NCBI RefSeq assembly: GCF_000522505.1
Contig: NZ_AZMV01000004.1
Location: 186,001 to 250,000 of the forward strand
DNA: 64,000 nucleotides
Direction: 5' to 3'
Origin: Bifidobacterium moukalabense DSM 27321
GTDB taxonomy: Bacteria; Actinomycetota; Actinomycetes; Actinomycetales; Bifidobacteriaceae
The notes beneath the pieces are model-generated. The model did not search any database and had not been told where the DNA came from. It worked only from the letters and a program-made list of their open reading frames with translations. Positions 1 to 10,544 of the stretch are shown one piece after another; position 1 is the stretch's first letter, and the number at the start of each line of letters is the position of its first letter. A program made the position numbers and the translations under genes.

Positions 1-19
1 CCACAGGGTTGTCCTGTGG
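1..19 (-). terminator. hairpin downstream of rpsT (cut by window edge)
   Basis: A 7-bp stem, CCACAGG (1-7) and CCTGTGG (13-19), with a 5-nt loop lies about 30 bp beyond the rpsT stop codon. It reads as the rpsT terminator on the minus strand. Any T-tract would fall outside the window, so it cannot be confirmed. Confidence 0.5.
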
Positions 20-50
20 GGCTTCTCCGTTAGCTGTTGGCTGATGCGGC

Positions 51-311
51 TCAGAGAGCGTTGATGGCCACGGCGAGACCGGACTTGCGATTGGCAGCCT
101 GGTTCTTGTGGATCACGCCAGCGCCGGCAGCCTTGTCGAGCTTCTGGGCTGCGACCTTGTAGGCGGCCTCGGCGGCGGCCTTATCTCCGGCGGCGATGGC
201 TTCGCGGGTGGCGCGAACGGCGGTCTTCAGACCGGACTTCACTGCCACATTACGCTTGTGGGCCTTCTCGTTGGTGAGAACGCGCTTCTTCTGCGACTTG
301 ATGTTTGCCAC
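51..311 (-). CDS. rpsT: 30S ribosomal protein S20
   Basis: S20 binds 16S rRNA early in assembly of the small ribosomal subunit. The 86-residue product has the usual family length. It opens [21 protein letters not shown], basic and Ala/Lys-rich throughout, which is characteristic of S20. The start is GTG at 311, about 8 nt after a TTGGAG ribosome-binding site. It is transcribed divergently from lepA, a common arrangement in bacteria. Nothing is unusual, and the identification is very secure. Confidence 0.97.
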   Translation of the reverse strand: MANIKSQKKRVLTNEKAHKRNVAVKSGLKTAVRATREAIAAGDKAAAEAAYKVAAQKLDKAAGAGVIHKNQAANRKSGLAVAINAL

Positions 312-428
312 TATTACTCCAAACGACGTTTTCTATAAGGACATACAAACGAAGATGATAACATAGCGCGCGGATAAATCGCCAGCGGACCTAGGAGTGT
401 CGCAGCGTCCACTGCCGATACTAGCAGT

Positions 429-434
429 TAGAAT
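429..434 (+). promoter_or_regulatory. candidate -10 element of lepA
   Basis: TAGAAT lies 33 nt before the proposed lepA GTG start at 468, and no convincing -35 was found. A transcript starting near 441 would exclude the in-frame TTG at 438 as the start codon. This supports the downstream GTG, which follows AGGAGGAGG. Confidence 0.35.
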
Positions 435-467
435 CGTTTGCGTCACGTATTTCAGGAGGAGGATGGC

Positions 468-2348
468 GTGGGCCAGCAGCACAACCAGCCCGGTTTCACC
501 GATCAGTCGCTGATCCGCAATTTCTGCATCATCGCGCATATCGATCACGGCAAGTCGACGGTGGCGGACCGCATTCTGCAGCTGAGCGGCATCGTGCCGG
601 AACGTGAGATGCGCGATCGATTCCTCGATCGCATGGACATCGAGCAGGAGCGCGGCATCACCATCAAATCGCAGGCCGTGCGCGTGCCATGGGCCTTCGA
701 CGGTACCGAGTACACGCTGGGCATGATCGACACCCCGGGCCACGTCGATTTCACCTACGAGGTCTCTCGCGCGTTGGCCGCATGCGAGGGTGCCGTACTG
801 CTCGTCGACGCCACGCAGGGCATCGAAGCGCAGACGTTGTCCAATCTGTACATGGCCATCGACCATGATCTGGCCATCATTCCGGTGTTGAACAAAATCG
901 ACCTGCCGAGCGCCGAACCCGACAAGCATGCCGAAGAGATCGCCGGACTGATCGGCTGCGATTCATCCGATGTGCTGCGCGTCTCCGGCAAGACCGGCGA
1001 GGGCGTGGCCGAGTTGCTTGACCGCATCGTCACCGATATACCGGCCCCGAAGGGGAATCCGGACGCTCCTGCCCGCGCGCTGATCTTCGACTCCGTCTAC
1101 GACTCCTACCGTGGCATCGTCACGTATATCCGTATGGTCGATGGCGAGCTGCATTCCCGTGAGAAGCTGCACATGATGGGTATCGGCATGACCCACGATC
1201 CGATCGAAATCGGCGTGATCAGCCCCGATATGATGCCGACCAAGGCCCTTGGCGCCGGGGAGGTCGGCTACGTGATCACCGGCGCCAAGGACGTCAGCCA
1301 GTCCAAGGTCGGCGACACCATCACCTCCGCAGCGAACCCGGCCACCGAACCGCTGGAAGGCTACCGCGATCCGCAGCCGATGGTCTATGCCGGTCTGTTC
1401 CCCATCGATAACGCCCAGTTCCCGGAACTGCGTGAGGCACTCGACAAGCTCAAGCTCAACGATGCGGCCCTCATCTATGAGCCGGAGACCTCCGTGGCCC
1501 TGGGGTTCGGCTTCCGCTGCGGCTTCCTCGGCCTGCTCCACATGGAAATCGTGACCGAACGATTGAGCCGTGAATTCAACCTCGATCTGATCTCCACCGC
1601 GCCGAACGTGCCGTATGAAGTCACCGCCGAAGACGGCAGCGTGCACCGCGTGACCAATCCGAGCGAATTCCCGGATGGCAAGATCAAGAGGATCGTCGAA
1701 CCGATGGTCGCCGCCGACATCATCACACCGAAGGAGTTCATCGGTGCCGTGATGGACCTGTGCCAGGACCATCGTGGCCAGATGGGCACCATGGAATATA
1801 TTTCCGCCGATCGTGTGGAGATGCATTACCGTATTCCGCTCGCCGAAATCGTGTTTGACTTCTTCGACCAGTTGAAGAGCCGCACCAAGGGCTACGCTTC
1901 GCTTGATTACCATGAGGACGGCGAGCAGGCCGCCGATCTGGTGAAGGTCGATATCCTCATCCAGGGCGAGAAGGTCGACGCCTTCAGCGCCATCGTGCAC
2001 CGCGACAAGGCATACTCCTATGGCGTGATGATGACGAAGAAGCTGCGTGAGCTCATTCCCCGCCAGCAGTTCGAGATTCCGATCCAGGCGGCCATCGGCT
2101 CACGCATCATCGCCCGTGAGAACATCCGGGCCCTGCGTAAGGACGTGCTTGCCAAGTGCTATGGCGGTGACATCTCACGTAAGCGCAAGTTGTTGGAAAA
2201 GCAGAAGGCCGGCAAGAAGCGCATGAAGATGCTCGGGCATGTCGAGGTGCCGCAGGAGGCGTTCATCGCCGCCCTGTCCACCGGTGACGCCGGCAATGAC
2301 CGCGACACGAAGGACAAGATCCGCGCCGCCCAGAAGACCGAAGGCTGA
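468..2348 (+). CDS. lepA: elongation factor 4 (back-translocating GTPase LepA)
   Basis: EF4 is a ribosome-bound GTPase of the EF-G type. The G1 motif AHIDHGKST is at residues 23-31, DTPGH near 88 and NKID near 142; these are followed by EF-G-like domains and the LepA-specific C-terminal region rich in Lys/Arg. GTG at 468 was chosen because AGGAGGAGG at 454-462 sits 5 nt before it; an in-frame TTG at 438 lies upstream of that site. The product is 626 residues, normal for LepA. The stop overlaps the hemW start (TGATG), so the two are translationally coupled. Confidence 0.96.
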   Translation: MGQQHNQPGFTDQSLIRNFCIIAHIDHGKSTVADRILQLSGIVPEREMRDRFLDRMDIEQERGITIKSQAVRVPWAFDGTEYTLGMIDTPGHVDFTYEVSRALAACEGAVLLVDATQGIEAQTLSNLYMAIDHDLAIIPVLNKIDLPSAEPDKHAEEIAGLIGCDSSDVLRVSGKTGEGVAELLDRIVTDIPAPKGNPDAPARALIFDSVYDSYRGIVTYIRMVDGELHSREKLHMMGIGMTHDPIEIGVISPDMMPTKALGAGEVGYVITGAKDVSQSKVGDTITSAANPATEPLEGYRDPQPMVYAGLFPIDNAQFPELREALDKLKLNDAALIYEPETSVALGFGFRCGFLGLLHMEIVTERLSREFNLDLISTAPNVPYEVTAEDGSVHRVTNPSEFPDGKIKRIVEPMVAADIITPKEFIGAVMDLCQDHRGQMGTMEYISADRVEMHYRIPLAEIVFDFFDQLKSRTKGYASLDYHEDGEQAADLVKVDILIQGEKVDAFSAIVHRDKAYSYGVMMTKKLRELIPRQQFEIPIQAAIGSRIIARENIRALRKDVLAKCYGGDISRKRKLLEKQKAGKKRMKMLGHVEVPQEAFIAALSTGDAGNDRDTKDKIRAAQKTEG

Positions 2349-3568
2349 TGTTCGAAGTCTACATTCATGTGCCGTTTTGCATGAGGCGTTGCGGATATTG
2401 CGATTTCAACACATATACCGCCATCGACATGGGCGCGGGCGCGTCCCGCAGCAATTACGCCAACATGGTGATCCGTGAGATGGCGATCGTGCGTGAATGG
2501 CAGGAGCGTCACGGCATCGCCGAACCGACGGCCGGTACCGTTTTCTTCGGCGGCGGCACGCCGACGATCCTGAAGGCCGCCGACTTGGTGAATATGTTGG
2601 ATGCGGTGCGCAAGACGTGGGGAATCGCCGATAACGCCGAAATCACCACCGAGGCGAACCCCGATACGGTAGACGCCGATTATGTGCGCGAACTTGCCGA
2701 CGGCGGATTCAACCGCATCTCCTTCGGCATGCAATCCGCGGTACCGCATGTCCTGAAAACGCTGGACCGCACGCATACGCCGGACAACGTCGCCGCCGGA
2801 ATCGCGGCAGCAAACAAGGCCGGCATGCGTTCCAGCGTCGACCTGATCTACGGCGCGCCGGGAGAGAGCCTCGATGATTGGCGTACCTCCGTGAACACGG
2901 CCATCGATCTGGGCGTCAACCACATTTCCGCATATGCATTGACCGTGGCTCCGAACACCACGATGGGCCGACGGATCGCGGCCGGTACGTTGCCGACTCC
3001 GGACGACGATGACGAGGCCACCAAGTACGAAATCGCCGATTCGCTGCTGTCCGCAGCGGGACTCGAATGGTATGAGATCAGCAACTGGGCGCGTTCCGGT
3101 TATGAATCGAGGCATAACCTCGGCTATTGGCGCAACGTCGACTGGGCTGGACTCGGCCCCGGAGCCCACTCCCACTACAACGCCGCTCCTCCCGCCCATG
3201 TTCCCGTTCCCCCTGACGGGCGTTGCCTGATTGGCGGCGGAAACACCGAGGCGACGTCCGGCCTTCGATCATGGGACATCGCGCATCCACATCTGTGGGG
3301 CACCGCCATCAACGAAGGCAGGATCCCATGGGCGGGCAGCGAAAGCATCACCGCCGAAGAGAACCTCGAAGAGACCATCATGCTCGGCCTGCGCATTCGA
3401 GAAGGTCTTGAAATCACGCAATTCGGCGGCGCCATCACCGAAACCACATGGCGTGAACTGGAGCATGACGGTCTGGTCACCATCGAACATCATCGTGCAG
3501 TTCCCACGCTTCGCGGACGCCTGCTCAACGACACCATCATCACCAAACTCCTGGAAACATTGGGCTGA
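2348..3568 (+). CDS. hemW: radical SAM heme chaperone HemW (coproporphyrinogen oxidase-like)
   Basis: A radical SAM protein of the HemN/HemW family. The 4Fe-4S binding cluster CxxxCxxC is at C11, C15 and C18 (FCMRRCGYCDF), followed by the glycine-rich GGGTPT segment used in SAM binding and a C-terminal HemN-like domain. HemW proteins load heme onto targets rather than oxidise coproporphyrinogen, and the lepA-hemW pairing is widespread in Gram-positive bacteria. The 406-residue length fits. Start ATG 2348 overlaps the lepA stop. A true HemN role is less likely because no other heme-synthesis gene is nearby. Confidence 0.92.
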   Translation: MFEVYIHVPFCMRRCGYCDFNTYTAIDMGAGASRSNYANMVIREMAIVREWQERHGIAEPTAGTVFFGGGTPTILKAADLVNMLDAVRKTWGIADNAEITTEANPDTVDADYVRELADGGFNRISFGMQSAVPHVLKTLDRTHTPDNVAAGIAAANKAGMRSSVDLIYGAPGESLDDWRTSVNTAIDLGVNHISAYALTVAPNTTMGRRIAAGTLPTPDDDDEATKYEIADSLLSAAGLEWYEISNWARSGYESRHNLGYWRNVDWAGLGPGAHSHYNAAPPAHVPVPPDGRCLIGGGNTEATSGLRSWDIAHPHLWGTAINEGRIPWAGSESITAEENLEETIMLGLRIREGLEITQFGGAITETTWRELEHDGLVTIEHHRAVPTLRGRLLNDTIITKLLETLG

Positions 3569-3633
3569 CACCATTCCGTAGCGGTGAGGCGAAAGCGTTC
3601 CGGCACGCTTGGTGGAGAATCCGCACGTGGGTA

Positions 3634-3660
3634 TTGACAATACCGTCGATTCGTTATATG
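3634..3660 (+). promoter_or_regulatory. candidate promoter of gltBD
   Basis: A perfect TTGACA (3634-3639) is followed after 15 bp by TATATG (3655-3660). The spacing is a little short. It lies about 100 bp before the proposed gltB GTG. Because the reading frame would otherwise appear to begin inside this TTGACA, it argues for the later start. Confidence 0.4.
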
Positions 3661-3759
3661 GACACCCGCAACGTCAACGACATAGGGACAGGGTATTCTA
3701 AACCACGCACTAAAGAACCGCAAGACTTTTCTTGCCCAAAAACATTGAAGGTGGTTTCG

Positions 3760-6700
3760 GTGACTTTCCACGCCCCATTAGATCTCACGATCCATGATTC
3801 CCAAGGTATGTATGATCCTGGCGCCGAGCACGACGCCTGCGGCGTGGGTATGGTCACCACCCTCAACAAGCGTCCGGAACGCAAAATCGTCGATGATGCC
3901 ATCGAGGTGCTCGTCAACCTGAACCATCGTGGCGCCGTCGGAGCCGAAGAGAACACCGGCGACGGTGCGGGCATCCTCATGAGCATGCCTGACGAGTTCA
4001 TGCGCGCCACCGTGGGCGTGGAGCTTCCCGAGGAAGGCCACTATGCGGCCGGCATCGCGTTTCTTGACCGTGACATCGCCACCTCCGGCCAGCAGGAGCA
4101 GGCCATCGCCAGGATCGTGCGCGAAGAAGGTCTCGAAGTGCTCGCATGGCGTGTCGTACCGACCAATCCGGACGGGCTCGGCCTGCAGGCTCTTGCCAGC
4201 ATGCCGGCGTTCAAGACATTGGTCGTGGCCGACCCGGAAAGCCAGCTCGCGGGCATCGAACTGGATCGCAGGACCTTCCGCATCCGCAAGCGTGTGGAGC
4301 ATGAGGTAGGCATCTATTTCGCATCCCTGTCCGCGCGCACCATCACCTACAAGGGCATGCTCACCACCATGCAGCTCAAGCCCTTCTTCCTGGACCTGTC
4401 CGACGAGCGCATGAAGGCCAAGATCGCCATCGTGCACTCCCGCTTCTCCACGAATACGTTCCCGAGCTGGCCGCTGGCCCAGCCGTTCCGCCAGTTGGCC
4501 CACAACGGCGAGATCAATACCATTCAGGGCAATCGCAACTGGCTGTCCGCCCGCGAAGGACGACTGAGCTCCGAGCTGCTCGGCGAATTCAAGCCGCTGC
4601 TGCCGATCGCCACCCCGGGCTATTCCGATTCCGGCACCTTCGACGAATGTCTCGAATTGCTCCACCTGGCCGGCCGTTCCATGCCCCATGCCATTTCCAT
4701 GATGCTGCCGCCGGCGTGGGAAAAGAACGACCAGCTCGATCCGGACGTCAAGGCGTTCTACGAGTACAACAACACGCTGATCGAGCCGTGGGACGGCCCG
4801 GCGCACATCATCTTCACCGACGGCACGCAGGTCGGTGCACTGCTCGACCGCAACGGTTTCCGCCCGGGCCGCTGGCAGCTCACCGACGACGGCTATATCG
4901 TGCTCGCCTCCGAAACCGGCGTGCTGCCGGAGGTGGCCGAGGAACATATCGTATCCAAAGGCCGCCTCGAGCCGGGCAGGATGTTCCTCGTCGACACCAA
5001 TGACGGCCGTATCATCCCGGACGAGGAGATCAAGAAGACCCTTGCCTCCCAGCACCCGTACCGTCAGTGGGTGGAAGGCAACTCCGTCGAAATGAGCGAG
5101 TTGCCCAAACGTGAGCATGTCAACCACTCCGGCCAGTCCGTGCGGCGCCGCCAGCGCGCCTTCGGCTACACCGAAGAGGATCTGAAGCTCCTGCTTGCCC
5201 CGATGGCCAACACCGGTAAGGAGCCATTGGGATCCATGGGCAATGATGCGCCTATGGCCGCGCTGTCCAGCCGTAGCCGCATGCTGTTCGACTATTTCAC
5301 CCAGAAGTTCGCGCAGGTCACCAACCCGCCGCTCGACTGGGAGCGGGAGAAGATCGTGACCTGCCTCGAATCCGCCATCGGCCCGGAGCCGAACCTGCTG
5401 GCCGATTCCGAGCTGCATGCCAAGAAGATCCTCATTCCGCTTCCCGTGCTCAACTCCGACGAAATGGCGCAGCTCAAGCGTCTCGACCGGGCCAAGCCGC
5501 TCGGCGGATACTATAGGCCGTTCATCGTCAAGGGCCTCTATCAGGTCGCCGGCGGTGGCAAGGCGCTGAAGGAACGACTGAACGAAATTTTCGCGGAAAT
5601 CGACGAAGCCATCGAAAACGGCTCCAACTTCTTGGTGCTTTCAGACCGTGACTCCAACTACGCCTGGGGTCCGATCCCGTCGTTGCTGCTTACCTCAGCG
5701 GTGCAGCACCACCTGCTGCGCCGTCACACCCGTACGCAGATTTCCATGGTGGTCGAAGCCGGCGATGTGCGCGAGGTCCATCATGTGGCGCTGCTGATCG
5801 CCTATGGCGCGGCGGCCGTGAACCCGTACCTGGCCTTCGAGTCCGTCGAGGATCTGGCGCGTAAGGGCTATCTCAGCGTGGACGCCGAAACCGCCGTGAA
5901 GAACCTGACCGACGCTCTGTCCACCGGCGTGCTCAAGATCATGGCCAAGATGGGTGTCTCCACCATCATGAGCTATCGTGGAGCCCAGCTGTTCGAGGCC
6001 ATCGGTCTGAACAAGGACGTCATCGACGAATATTTCACCGGAACCACCTCCCGTGTGGGTGGCGTCGGCCTCGACGAGCTCGCCGAAGAAGTGGCCATCC
6101 GCCACCGCGTGGCCTATCCGACCCAGTGGACCGCCCGTCCGCACCGCAACCTACGTACCGGTGGCGAATACAAATGGCGTCGCACTGGCGAGGACCACCT
6201 CAACGATCCGGAGGCCATCTTCCTGCTGCAACAGTCGACGCAACGCGGCGACTACGAGATGTTCAAGAAGTACTCGAACCACATCAACGACACCTCCAAC
6301 CGCCTGATGACGCTGCGCGGCCTGATGAAGTTCAAGTCCGACCGTAAGCCGATCGATATCTCCGAGGTCGAGCCGGCCAGCGAGATCGTCAAGCGATTCT
6401 CCACAGGTGCCATGAGCTATGGCTCCATCTCCCAGGAGGCGCACGAGACCCTCGCCATCGCCATGAACACCATCGGAGCGCGTTCCAACTCCGGTGAAGG
6501 CGGCGAATCCGAGGACCGTATCAACGATCCGCTGCGTTACAGCAAGATCAAGCAGATCGCATCGGCCCGCTTCGGCGTGACCAGCGACTATCTCGTGCAC
6601 GCCACCGATTTGCAGATCAAGCTCGCCCAAGGCGCCAAGCCGGGTGAAGGCGGACATCTGCCGGGCGCCAAGGTTCCGCCGTGGATCGCCAAGGTACGTC

Positions 6701-8331
6701 ATGCCACCCCGGGCGTGGAGCTCATCTCCCCGCCGCCGCATCACGACATCTACTCCATCGAGGATCTCAAGCAACTGATCAACGATGCGAAGATGGCCAA
6801 TCCGAAGGCCCGCATCCATGTCAAGCTCGTCTCCGAATTCGGAGTCGGCACCATCGCGGCCGGCGTCGCCAAGTGCCATGCCGACGTGGTGCTGATCTCC
6901 GGCTACGACGGAGGCACCGGCGCGGCACCGCTCAACGCCATCAAGCATGCCGGCACCCCATGGGAGATCGGCCTGTCCGAAACCCAGCAGACGCTGGTGC
7001 TGAACGGTCTGCGTTCCCGTATCACCGTACAGTGCGACGGCGAGCTCAAGACCGGCCGCGACGTCGTGATCGCGGCCCTGCTTGGCGCCGAGGAATTCGG
7101 TTTCGCCACGGCCGCGCTGATCGTCGAAGGCTGCGTCATGATGCGCGCCTGCCAGAAGAACACCTGCCCGCAGGGCATCGCGACCCAGGACCCGGAACTG
7201 CGTGCCCGCTTTACGGGCAAGCCGGAGCATGTCGTCAACTTCTTCATGTTCATCGCCGAAGAAGTACGCGAATTGCTCGCCCAGCTCGGCTTCCGCACGC
7301 TGGAGGAGGCGGTCGGCCATGTCGAATGCCTCGACCAGAACGAGGCCATCAGGCGCTGGAAGTCCGATGGCATCGACCTGAGCAACGTGCTTATGCAACC
7401 GGGGCCGATTCCGGGAACCATCCTGCACCGGACCATCGAGCAGAATCATGAGCTCGATAAGGCGCTCGACAACAAGCTCATCGAGCTTGCCATGCCGGCC
7501 CTTGACAAGAAGGAGCCGGTGCGCATCGAGATGCCGATCCGCAATGTGTACCGTACGCTCGGCACCATGGTCGGCTATGAGATCACCAGACGCTATGGCG
7601 AGGAAGGCCTGCCGGACGACACCATCGACATGACGTTCCACGGCGCCGGCGGCCAGTCCATCGGCGCGTTCATCCCGCACGGCGAGACCATCCGCGTATA
7701 TGGCGAAGTCAACGACTATGCAGGCAAGGGACTGTCCGGCGGTCGCATGGTGGTTCGTCCGGAATCGGGCATCACCTTCGATCCGCATGAGAACGTGATC
7801 GCAGGCAACGTGACCGGTTTCGGCGCAACCTCCGGCCAGATGTTCGTGGCCGGCCGCGCCGGCGAACGTTTCGGCGTACGCAACGGCGGCGCCACCTTCG
7901 TGGTGGAAGGCGTGGGCGACCATGGCTGCGAATACATGACCGGCGGCACCGTCGTGATTCTCGGTTCCACCGGCCGCAACCTCGGCGCGGGCTTCTCCGG
8001 CGGCAACGTGTACGTGCTCGACCTTGACATGAAGCAGGTCAATCCTGCGGCCGCCACCAACGGCGCGCTGCTGTTCGAGCCACTCGATGCCGAGACGAAC
8101 GAACTGGTGCATGGTCTCGTCAAGAGGCATGCCGAAGAGACCGGCTCCGCCTTCGCGGAAGACCTCCTCGCCGACTGGGAGAACAATGCCGGGCGATTCA
8201 CCCACATCGTTCCGAAGCACTTCCTCGCCATGCAGAAGGCGATGAGGGACGCCGAGGAGAACAACATCGATTTCAATACGCCCGGCGTCTGGGAACAGGT
8301 GTACGAGCAGGTTATGGAAGGAGCGCGCTGA
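3760..8331 (+). CDS. gltB: glutamate synthase (NADPH) large subunit
   Basis: The large (alpha) subunit of NADPH-GOGAT transfers the amide of glutamine to 2-oxoglutarate, giving two glutamates. It contains an N-terminal class II amidotransferase domain whose nucleophilic Cys is C27 in EHDACGVGM, a central domain, an FMN-binding synthase domain with cysteines for a 3Fe-4S cluster (CQKNTCPQG near 1130), and a C-terminal GXGXG glycine repeat domain. Start GTG 3760 follows GAAGGTGG by about 5 nt and gives 1523 residues with a short propeptide to be removed before C27. It is directly coupled to gltD. Confidence 0.96.
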   Translation: MTFHAPLDLTIHDSQGMYDPGAEHDACGVGMVTTLNKRPERKIVDDAIEVLVNLNHRGAVGAEENTGDGAGILMSMPDEFMRATVGVELPEEGHYAAGIAFLDRDIATSGQQEQAIARIVREEGLEVLAWRVVPTNPDGLGLQALASMPAFKTLVVADPESQLAGIELDRRTFRIRKRVEHEVGIYFASLSARTITYKGMLTTMQLKPFFLDLSDERMKAKIAIVHSRFSTNTFPSWPLAQPFRQLAHNGEINTIQGNRNWLSAREGRLSSELLGEFKPLLPIATPGYSDSGTFDECLELLHLAGRSMPHAISMMLPPAWEKNDQLDPDVKAFYEYNNTLIEPWDGPAHIIFTDGTQVGALLDRNGFRPGRWQLTDDGYIVLASETGVLPEVAEEHIVSKGRLEPGRMFLVDTNDGRIIPDEEIKKTLASQHPYRQWVEGNSVEMSELPKREHVNHSGQSVRRRQRAFGYTEEDLKLLLAPMANTGKEPLGSMGNDAPMAALSSRSRMLFDYFTQKFAQVTNPPLDWEREKIVTCLESAIGPEPNLLADSELHAKKILIPLPVLNSDEMAQLKRLDRAKPLGGYYRPFIVKGLYQVAGGGKALKERLNEIFAEIDEAIENGSNFLVLSDRDSNYAWGPIPSLLLTSAVQHHLLRRHTRTQISMVVEAGDVREVHHVALLIAYGAAAVNPYLAFESVEDLARKGYLSVDAETAVKNLTDALSTGVLKIMAKMGVSTIMSYRGAQLFEAIGLNKDVIDEYFTGTTSRVGGVGLDELAEEVAIRHRVAYPTQWTARPHRNLRTGGEYKWRRTGEDHLNDPEAIFLLQQSTQRGDYEMFKKYSNHINDTSNRLMTLRGLMKFKSDRKPIDISEVEPASEIVKRFSTGAMSYGSISQEAHETLAIAMNTIGARSNSGEGGESEDRINDPLRYSKIKQIASARFGVTSDYLVHATDLQIKLAQGAKPGEGGHLPGAKVPPWIAKVRHATPGVELISPPPHHDIYSIEDLKQLINDAKMANPKARIHVKLVSEFGVGTIAAGVAKCHADVVLISGYDGGTGAAPLNAIKHAGTPWEIGLSETQQTLVLNGLRSRITVQCDGELKTGRDVVIAALLGAEEFGFATAALIVEGCVMMRACQKNTCPQGIATQDPELRARFTGKPEHVVNFFMFIAEEVRELLAQLGFRTLEEAVGHVECLDQNEAIRRWKSDGIDLSNVLMQPGPIPGTILHRTIEQNHELDKALDNKLIELAMPALDKKEPVRIEMPIRNVYRTLGTMVGYEITRRYGEEGLPDDTIDMTFHGAGGQSIGAFIPHGETIRVYGEVNDYAGKGLSGGRMVVRPESGITFDPHENVIAGNVTGFGATSGQMFVAGRAGERFGVRNGGATFVVEGVGDHGCEYMTGGTVVILGSTGRNLGAGFSGGNVYVLDLDMKQVNPAAATNGALLFEPLDAETNELVHGLVKRHAEETGSAFAEDLLADWENNAGRFTHIVPKHFLAMQKAMRDAEENNIDFNTPGVWEQVYEQVMEGAR

Positions 8332-8332
8332 C

Positions 8333-9880
8333 ATGGGAGATCCTCGTGGATTCCTGAAGGTCCGTACCCGTCGCGAACTAGCCGAACGCCCCATTGAGGA
8401 GCGCATCAGGGACTGGTTCGATGTCCACGCCGAATCCGGCCTGCAGCCGTGGACCACCGAACAGGCGGCCCGCTGCATGGACTGCGGCACCCCGTTTTGC
8501 ATGAACGGCTGCCCACTCGGCAACATCATCCCGGAGTTCAACGATCTGGTACGCCAGGAAAAGTGGGAGGACGCATACAACCGTCTGTCCGAAACCAACA
8601 ACTTCCCGGAAGTCACCGGCCGTATCTGCCCTGCACTGTGCGAGTCCGCCTGCGTGCTCGGCATCCACCAGCCGCCGACGATGATTAAGAACGACGAATG
8701 CACGATCATCGATCAGGCGTGGGATCTGGATTACGTCAAGCCATTGCCTCCGCAGCGACTGACCGACCAGACGGTCGCAGTGGTCGGTTCCGGTCCGTCC
8801 GGACTCGCCTGCGCCCAACAGCTCACCCGCGCCGGCCACACCGTGGTCGTATACGAGCGCGATGACGCCATCGGCGGTCTGATGCGTTACGGCATCCCGA
8901 ACTTCAAGCTCGACAAGCGACTCATCGACCGCCGCGTGGAGCAGATGAAGGCCGAAGGCACCGTATTTCGCACCGGCGTGGAGATCGGCAAGGATATCTC
9001 CTGGGATGACCTGCGCTCCCGCTACGACGCCGTGGTGGTGGCCATCGGCTCTACGGTGCCGCGTGATATGAAGATTCCGGGCCGTGAGCTCAAGGGCATC
9101 CACTTCGCCATGGACTTCCTGCCCGATGCCACCCGTCGCGTGTACGGAGTCCAGCCGGTCAACGACATCACCGCCGAAGGCAAGCATGTCGTGATCATCG
9201 GTGGTGGCGACACCGGTTCCGACTGTCTCGGCACCTCCATCCGCCAGGGGGCGAAAGACGTCACCGTGCTGCAGATCATGCCTCAGGAGCCGACCGAGCG
9301 CCCGGACGGCCAGCCATGGCCGACCTTCGCGCGCCTGTACCAGAAGACCACCTCCATGGATGAAGGCTTCGAGACTCAGCGTGCCGAATACGTCTACAGC
9401 ACCGATTCGGTGAATTTCATCGGCACCGAGGAGGAACAGGCCAGGGTCACGGTGGAGAACTCCACAGCCACCGAGGGTTTCGTGTCGGACGAGACCGGCC
9501 ACGTGACCGGTCTGAAGGTCGTGAATGTCGCTCCCGGTGAGAACGGACCGTTCACCCGCCAGACGGGCACCGAACGTGTCATCCCGGCAGACCTGGTGCT
9601 CATCTCCGTCGGCTTCCTGCATCCGGACACCTCCACGCTGGTGGATCAGCTGCCGGTCAAGCTTGACGGTCGTGGCAATGTGGCGCGCAACGACAAGTTC
9701 GCCACCTCCCAGGACGGCGTCTTCGCCTGCGGCGACGCCGGCCGCGGCCAGAGCCTCGTGGTGTGGGCCATTTCCGAAGGCCGCTCCTGTGCGGCCGCCG
9801 TGGACGAGTACCTCACCGGTTCCACCGAACTGCCGGCGCCGATCGTCGCATCCAAACGGCCGATGATGTTGCCGCGCTGA
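8333..9880 (+). CDS. gltD: glutamate synthase (NADPH) small subunit
   Basis: The beta subunit of GOGAT oxidises NADPH through FAD and passes electrons through iron-sulfur clusters to GltB. An N-terminal ferredoxin-like region carries CMDCGTPFCMNGCP and CPALCESACVLG. A dinucleotide-binding GSGPSGLACA (FAD) and GGGDTGSDCLG (NADPH) follow. Its 515 residues are typical. Start ATG 8333 is one base past the gltB stop, and GGAAGGAGCG within the end of gltB supplies the ribosome-binding site, so the subunits should be made stoichiometrically. Confidence 0.95.
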   Translation: MGDPRGFLKVRTRRELAERPIEERIRDWFDVHAESGLQPWTTEQAARCMDCGTPFCMNGCPLGNIIPEFNDLVRQEKWEDAYNRLSETNNFPEVTGRICPALCESACVLGIHQPPTMIKNDECTIIDQAWDLDYVKPLPPQRLTDQTVAVVGSGPSGLACAQQLTRAGHTVVVYERDDAIGGLMRYGIPNFKLDKRLIDRRVEQMKAEGTVFRTGVEIGKDISWDDLRSRYDAVVVAIGSTVPRDMKIPGRELKGIHFAMDFLPDATRRVYGVQPVNDITAEGKHVVIIGGGDTGSDCLGTSIRQGAKDVTVLQIMPQEPTERPDGQPWPTFARLYQKTTSMDEGFETQRAEYVYSTDSVNFIGTEEEQARVTVENSTATEGFVSDETGHVTGLKVVNVAPGENGPFTRQTGTERVIPADLVLISVGFLHPDTSTLVDQLPVKLDGRGNVARNDKFATSQDGVFACGDAGRGQSLVVWAISEGRSCAAAVDEYLTGSTELPAPIVASKRPMMLPR

Positions 9881-9916
9881 ACGGCAATGCGATAATCGGC
9901 GAACGTAGTCGCAACA

Positions 9917-9951
9917 GGGCGGCCTTCCTGAACCATGATGGGAGGCCGCCC
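9917..9951 (+). terminator. hairpin after gltBD
   Basis: GGGCGGCCT (9917-9925) pairs exactly with AGGCCGCCC (9943-9951), and the stem can be extended inward with a wobble. It sits 37 bp past the gltD stop. No U-tract follows, so it could equally be an RNA-stabilising stem. Confidence 0.5.
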
Positions 9952-10067
9952 CGCCGTATTGCGAACCTGAATCGCCCAAGATTGACCACATGGCGTGCTG
10001 AGGACAAGGAAAGCGGCAGGTGTGCGGTAAAGTGGCATGCAGCAACACGTAACAAAGGAGTGCTTCA

Positions 10068-10529
10068 ATGCCAAACCGCGCAGAACGTCGAGCCCAGGCC
10101 AAGCAGAACCGCAGGGGAGTGCCGCAGCAGTATGACCAGACCCACGGCCGTGCACGCTCCGGAATGCTTGACGAATACCAGTTGCAGGAGAAGTCCCGCA
10201 GGCTGCGGGAGGGGACCGACGGTCCGTGGAAGCCGACCGGCGGCAAAATCGACGAGGTGGAAAACCTGCTGACGACCAATCCGGACTACACGAATCCGAA
10301 GATGTTCAAGGCTCCGCATTCCACCCGCCAGTGGTTCCGCGTGATCAGCTGGGCGCTGATCGCATTGTCGGCCATCGCCTTCTTCGTGGTCATGTGGCTT
10401 CCGCAGCATCCGATGTGGCTCATCGCCACGGTTTCCGCCGTCTTTGCGGTTGGCGTGGTCAGCCTGTTCTTCACCGCCGGCAATCCGAAGCACAACCCGA
10501 ACCTTGACCAGAACGGCACCGCCGTCTGA
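10068..10529 (+). CDS. uncharacterised small membrane protein (two TM helices)
   Basis: The function is not recognised. The 153-residue product begins with a very basic, Gln/Arg-rich stretch (NRAERRAQAKQNRRG) and a hydrophilic region to about residue 85. Two hydrophobic segments follow, roughly residues 92-112 and 117-137, and then a polar tail (NPKHNPNLDQNG). This suggests a cytoplasmic N-terminus anchored by a helical hairpin. ATG 10068 is preceded by AAAGGAG at good spacing. It stands alone between the gltBD hairpin and glgA. Conserved proteins of this general form are common in actinobacteria. Confidence 0.8.
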   Translation: MPNRAERRAQAKQNRRGVPQQYDQTHGRARSGMLDEYQLQEKSRRLREGTDGPWKPTGGKIDEVENLLTTNPDYTNPKMFKAPHSTRQWFRVISWALIALSAIAFFVVMWLPQHPMWLIATVSAVFAVGVVSLFFTAGNPKHNPNLDQNGTAV

Positions 10530-10544
10530 CAGGAGAAGCGTTGC

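Noticed and set aside
438..467. TTG start for lepA
   Set aside because: The Shine-Dalgarno sequence lies inside this extension, and the likely -10 is directly before it; GTG 468 fits better.
333..929. 198-codon minus-strand frame over the start of lepA
   Set aside because: It overlaps conserved LepA sequence and lacks similarity to anything; it would also block the lepA promoter region.
6151..8709. 852-codon open frame antisense to gltB/gltD
   Set aside because: It is a shadow of the high-G+C codon pattern of gltB, has low-complexity His/Ala/Gly composition and no family motifs; gltB itself is complete with all motifs.
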